Shown here one piece after another: positions 17,865-18,943 of a stretch of DNA of 18,943 nucleotides. Positions within the stretch are counted from its first letter, which is position 1, and each line of letters opens with the position of its first letter. The position numbers and the translations under genes are program-made. The notes beneath the pieces are model-generated. The model did no database searches and was not told the DNA's origin. It saw only the letters and a list, made by a program, of their open reading frames with translations. Origin of the DNA: Amoebophrya sp. AT5.2. Taxonomy: Eukaryota > Sar > Dinophyceae > Syndiniales > Amoebophryaceae. The stretch spans positions 1 to 18,943 of the forward strand of contig RXOD01004711.1 of assembly GCA_005223375.1 (NCBI GenBank). The letters are read 5' to 3'.

Positions 17865-18943
17865 TGCTTGGACTACTTGAGGTCGGAATTGATGACCGAC
17901 GTGGTGAAGCGGTGGGGATCTGATCTGAAGGGAGTAGCTGTTCCGCACGAGCAGAAGGCCGCCGCTGGACGAGATCAACAGCGTTCGGAGAGGACAGAGG
18001 ATGACGTCGACATGGTCGCACCCGTAGCCGCTTCCCGCAGCCACGACGGCTCGACGCCGTCACTTCCCGAGGCGTCGCGGGCGAGCACACCCCAGCAATT
18101 GCATTCTTCCGAGCGACCCTCGCCCGTGGGTCCGCCAGTGAGCCTCGGGCCGCCAATTCCTAGCTCGACTTCGCTATCCCTATCCGACCCGGAGCCCGTA
18201 TCAGCACCCACGATGTCTAGGGAGCAGGAGAAATTGACTATGATCGATCAGCTCCAGCTCGGCGCCAAGGTGACCACCAACCGGACCGAAGAAGGAAAAG
18301 ACGAAGACCCTCTCCTGTACTTCGACCCCGTTACTTACTTCGGTAGTGGCCCTGGGATGGAGCTTACGCCGTCCGCGGAACCAGCAGACTCGATGGAAGG
18401 TGACGGCTCAGACCATGAGATGGAGGAAGATCTTGAGCAATGGGTGGAGAAGAGCGATGGGTTGATGGGGGGTAGCGCTCTCTTCAATCAACACGGCGGG
18501 ACGTGTAGGATGGATCTGGAACAAGAGGCTGCTCAGGCCGCAGGGCATGATCGTCGCCATCCTGCAGAAGCAGCACCAGAGCCAGCAGCAGCAAAGCCAG
18601 CAGCCGCTGCGTCAGCCGCTGCATGCATTGCGACTGACCACTCGAATCCGAGTTCGAGCCTCCGTCGCTCGAATGAAGAAACTACTGAGCCGTCGCATAC
18701 GCCGTCCGAGGATATCGACGAACGGCAGCTCGCGCAGTTGCTAGGCGGCAGCATCCAGTTGGCCGCCGGTACGTTACAGGCGATTTCAGCGGGAGGGGTA
18801 GTGAAGGAGGGCACCGGAGCGTTGTGGTTTTCTGACGACAGTAATTCGGTCGGGGATCTTCAAACTCGACCACTTCATGTCGCACATCATCAGACAGACG
18901 AGGTCGCGGCGAGTCGGCAGTCTCGGCCGGCGCCACCAGATAT
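17865..18943 (+). CDS. Giant hypothetical protein, exon 3, runs off window
   Basis: The frame beginning at or just before 17865 stays open through 18943, about 359 residues, with no stop. The other two forward frames close soon after the element (stops at 17878-17880 and by about 17925). It lacks an early ATG, as expected of an internal exon. It starts CLDYLRSELMTDVVKRWGSD and then becomes Ser/Pro-rich (about 17990-18210). A more ordered acidic part follows, with LLYFDPVTYFGSG and a DHEMEEDLEQWVEKSD segment. Next come an Ala/Pro-rich run (about 18555-18640) and a helix ERQLAQLLGGSIQLAAGT. Function unknown. Composition matches exon 2, supporting one gene. Confidence 0.7.

Overview
The window looks like nuclear DNA from an alveolate protist, most probably a dinoflagellate-lineage organism. 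Three things point that way. First, the gene at 3560-4543 carries a six-cysteine CPW-WPC domain, a family known from apicomplexans and their relatives. Second, every gene I can support lies on the + strand, as in the unidirectional gene blocks of dinoflagellates. Third, one coding region is interrupted by a short intron built from inverted repeats, resembling the introner elements described in the parasitic dinoflagellate Amoebophrya. The genus is an inference. Coding DNA is GC-rich and low in introns, and spacers and introns are visibly richer in A+T.

Layout. 3-2675: 3' part of a gene for a Ser/Ala/Arg-rich, mostly disordered protein, open at the left edge. 2676-3559: spacer, possibly holding an unrecognised 5' exon of the next gene. 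3560-4543: CPW-WPC plus PAN/Apple-like protein. 4544-5205: spacer with copy 1 of a dispersed repeat. 5206-6879: complete gene for a 557-residue protein with a possible class I amidotransferase/ThuA-like core and a small SH3-like module near the C-terminus. 6880-8455: spacer with copy 2 of the same repeat and a GC-rich leader. 8456 to the right edge: one very large gene, in three exons by my reading (8456-12481, 12686-17524, about 17865-18943 and beyond), giving at least 3,314 residues behind an N-terminal hydrophobic segment. No domain in it is recognised.

The most interesting structure is the second intron of the giant gene, about 17516-17864. It has terminal inverted repeats of about 35 bases, internal copies of its own terminus, a 40-base tandem duplication and a nested hairpin, and coding sequence resumes in another frame right after it. 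The exon that follows starts without an ATG and is easy to miss. The genes show no obvious shared pathway. Two of them (CPW-WPC/PAN and the giant protein) have features of surface or secreted proteins. No RNA genes, CRISPR arrays or prokaryotic signals were seen.
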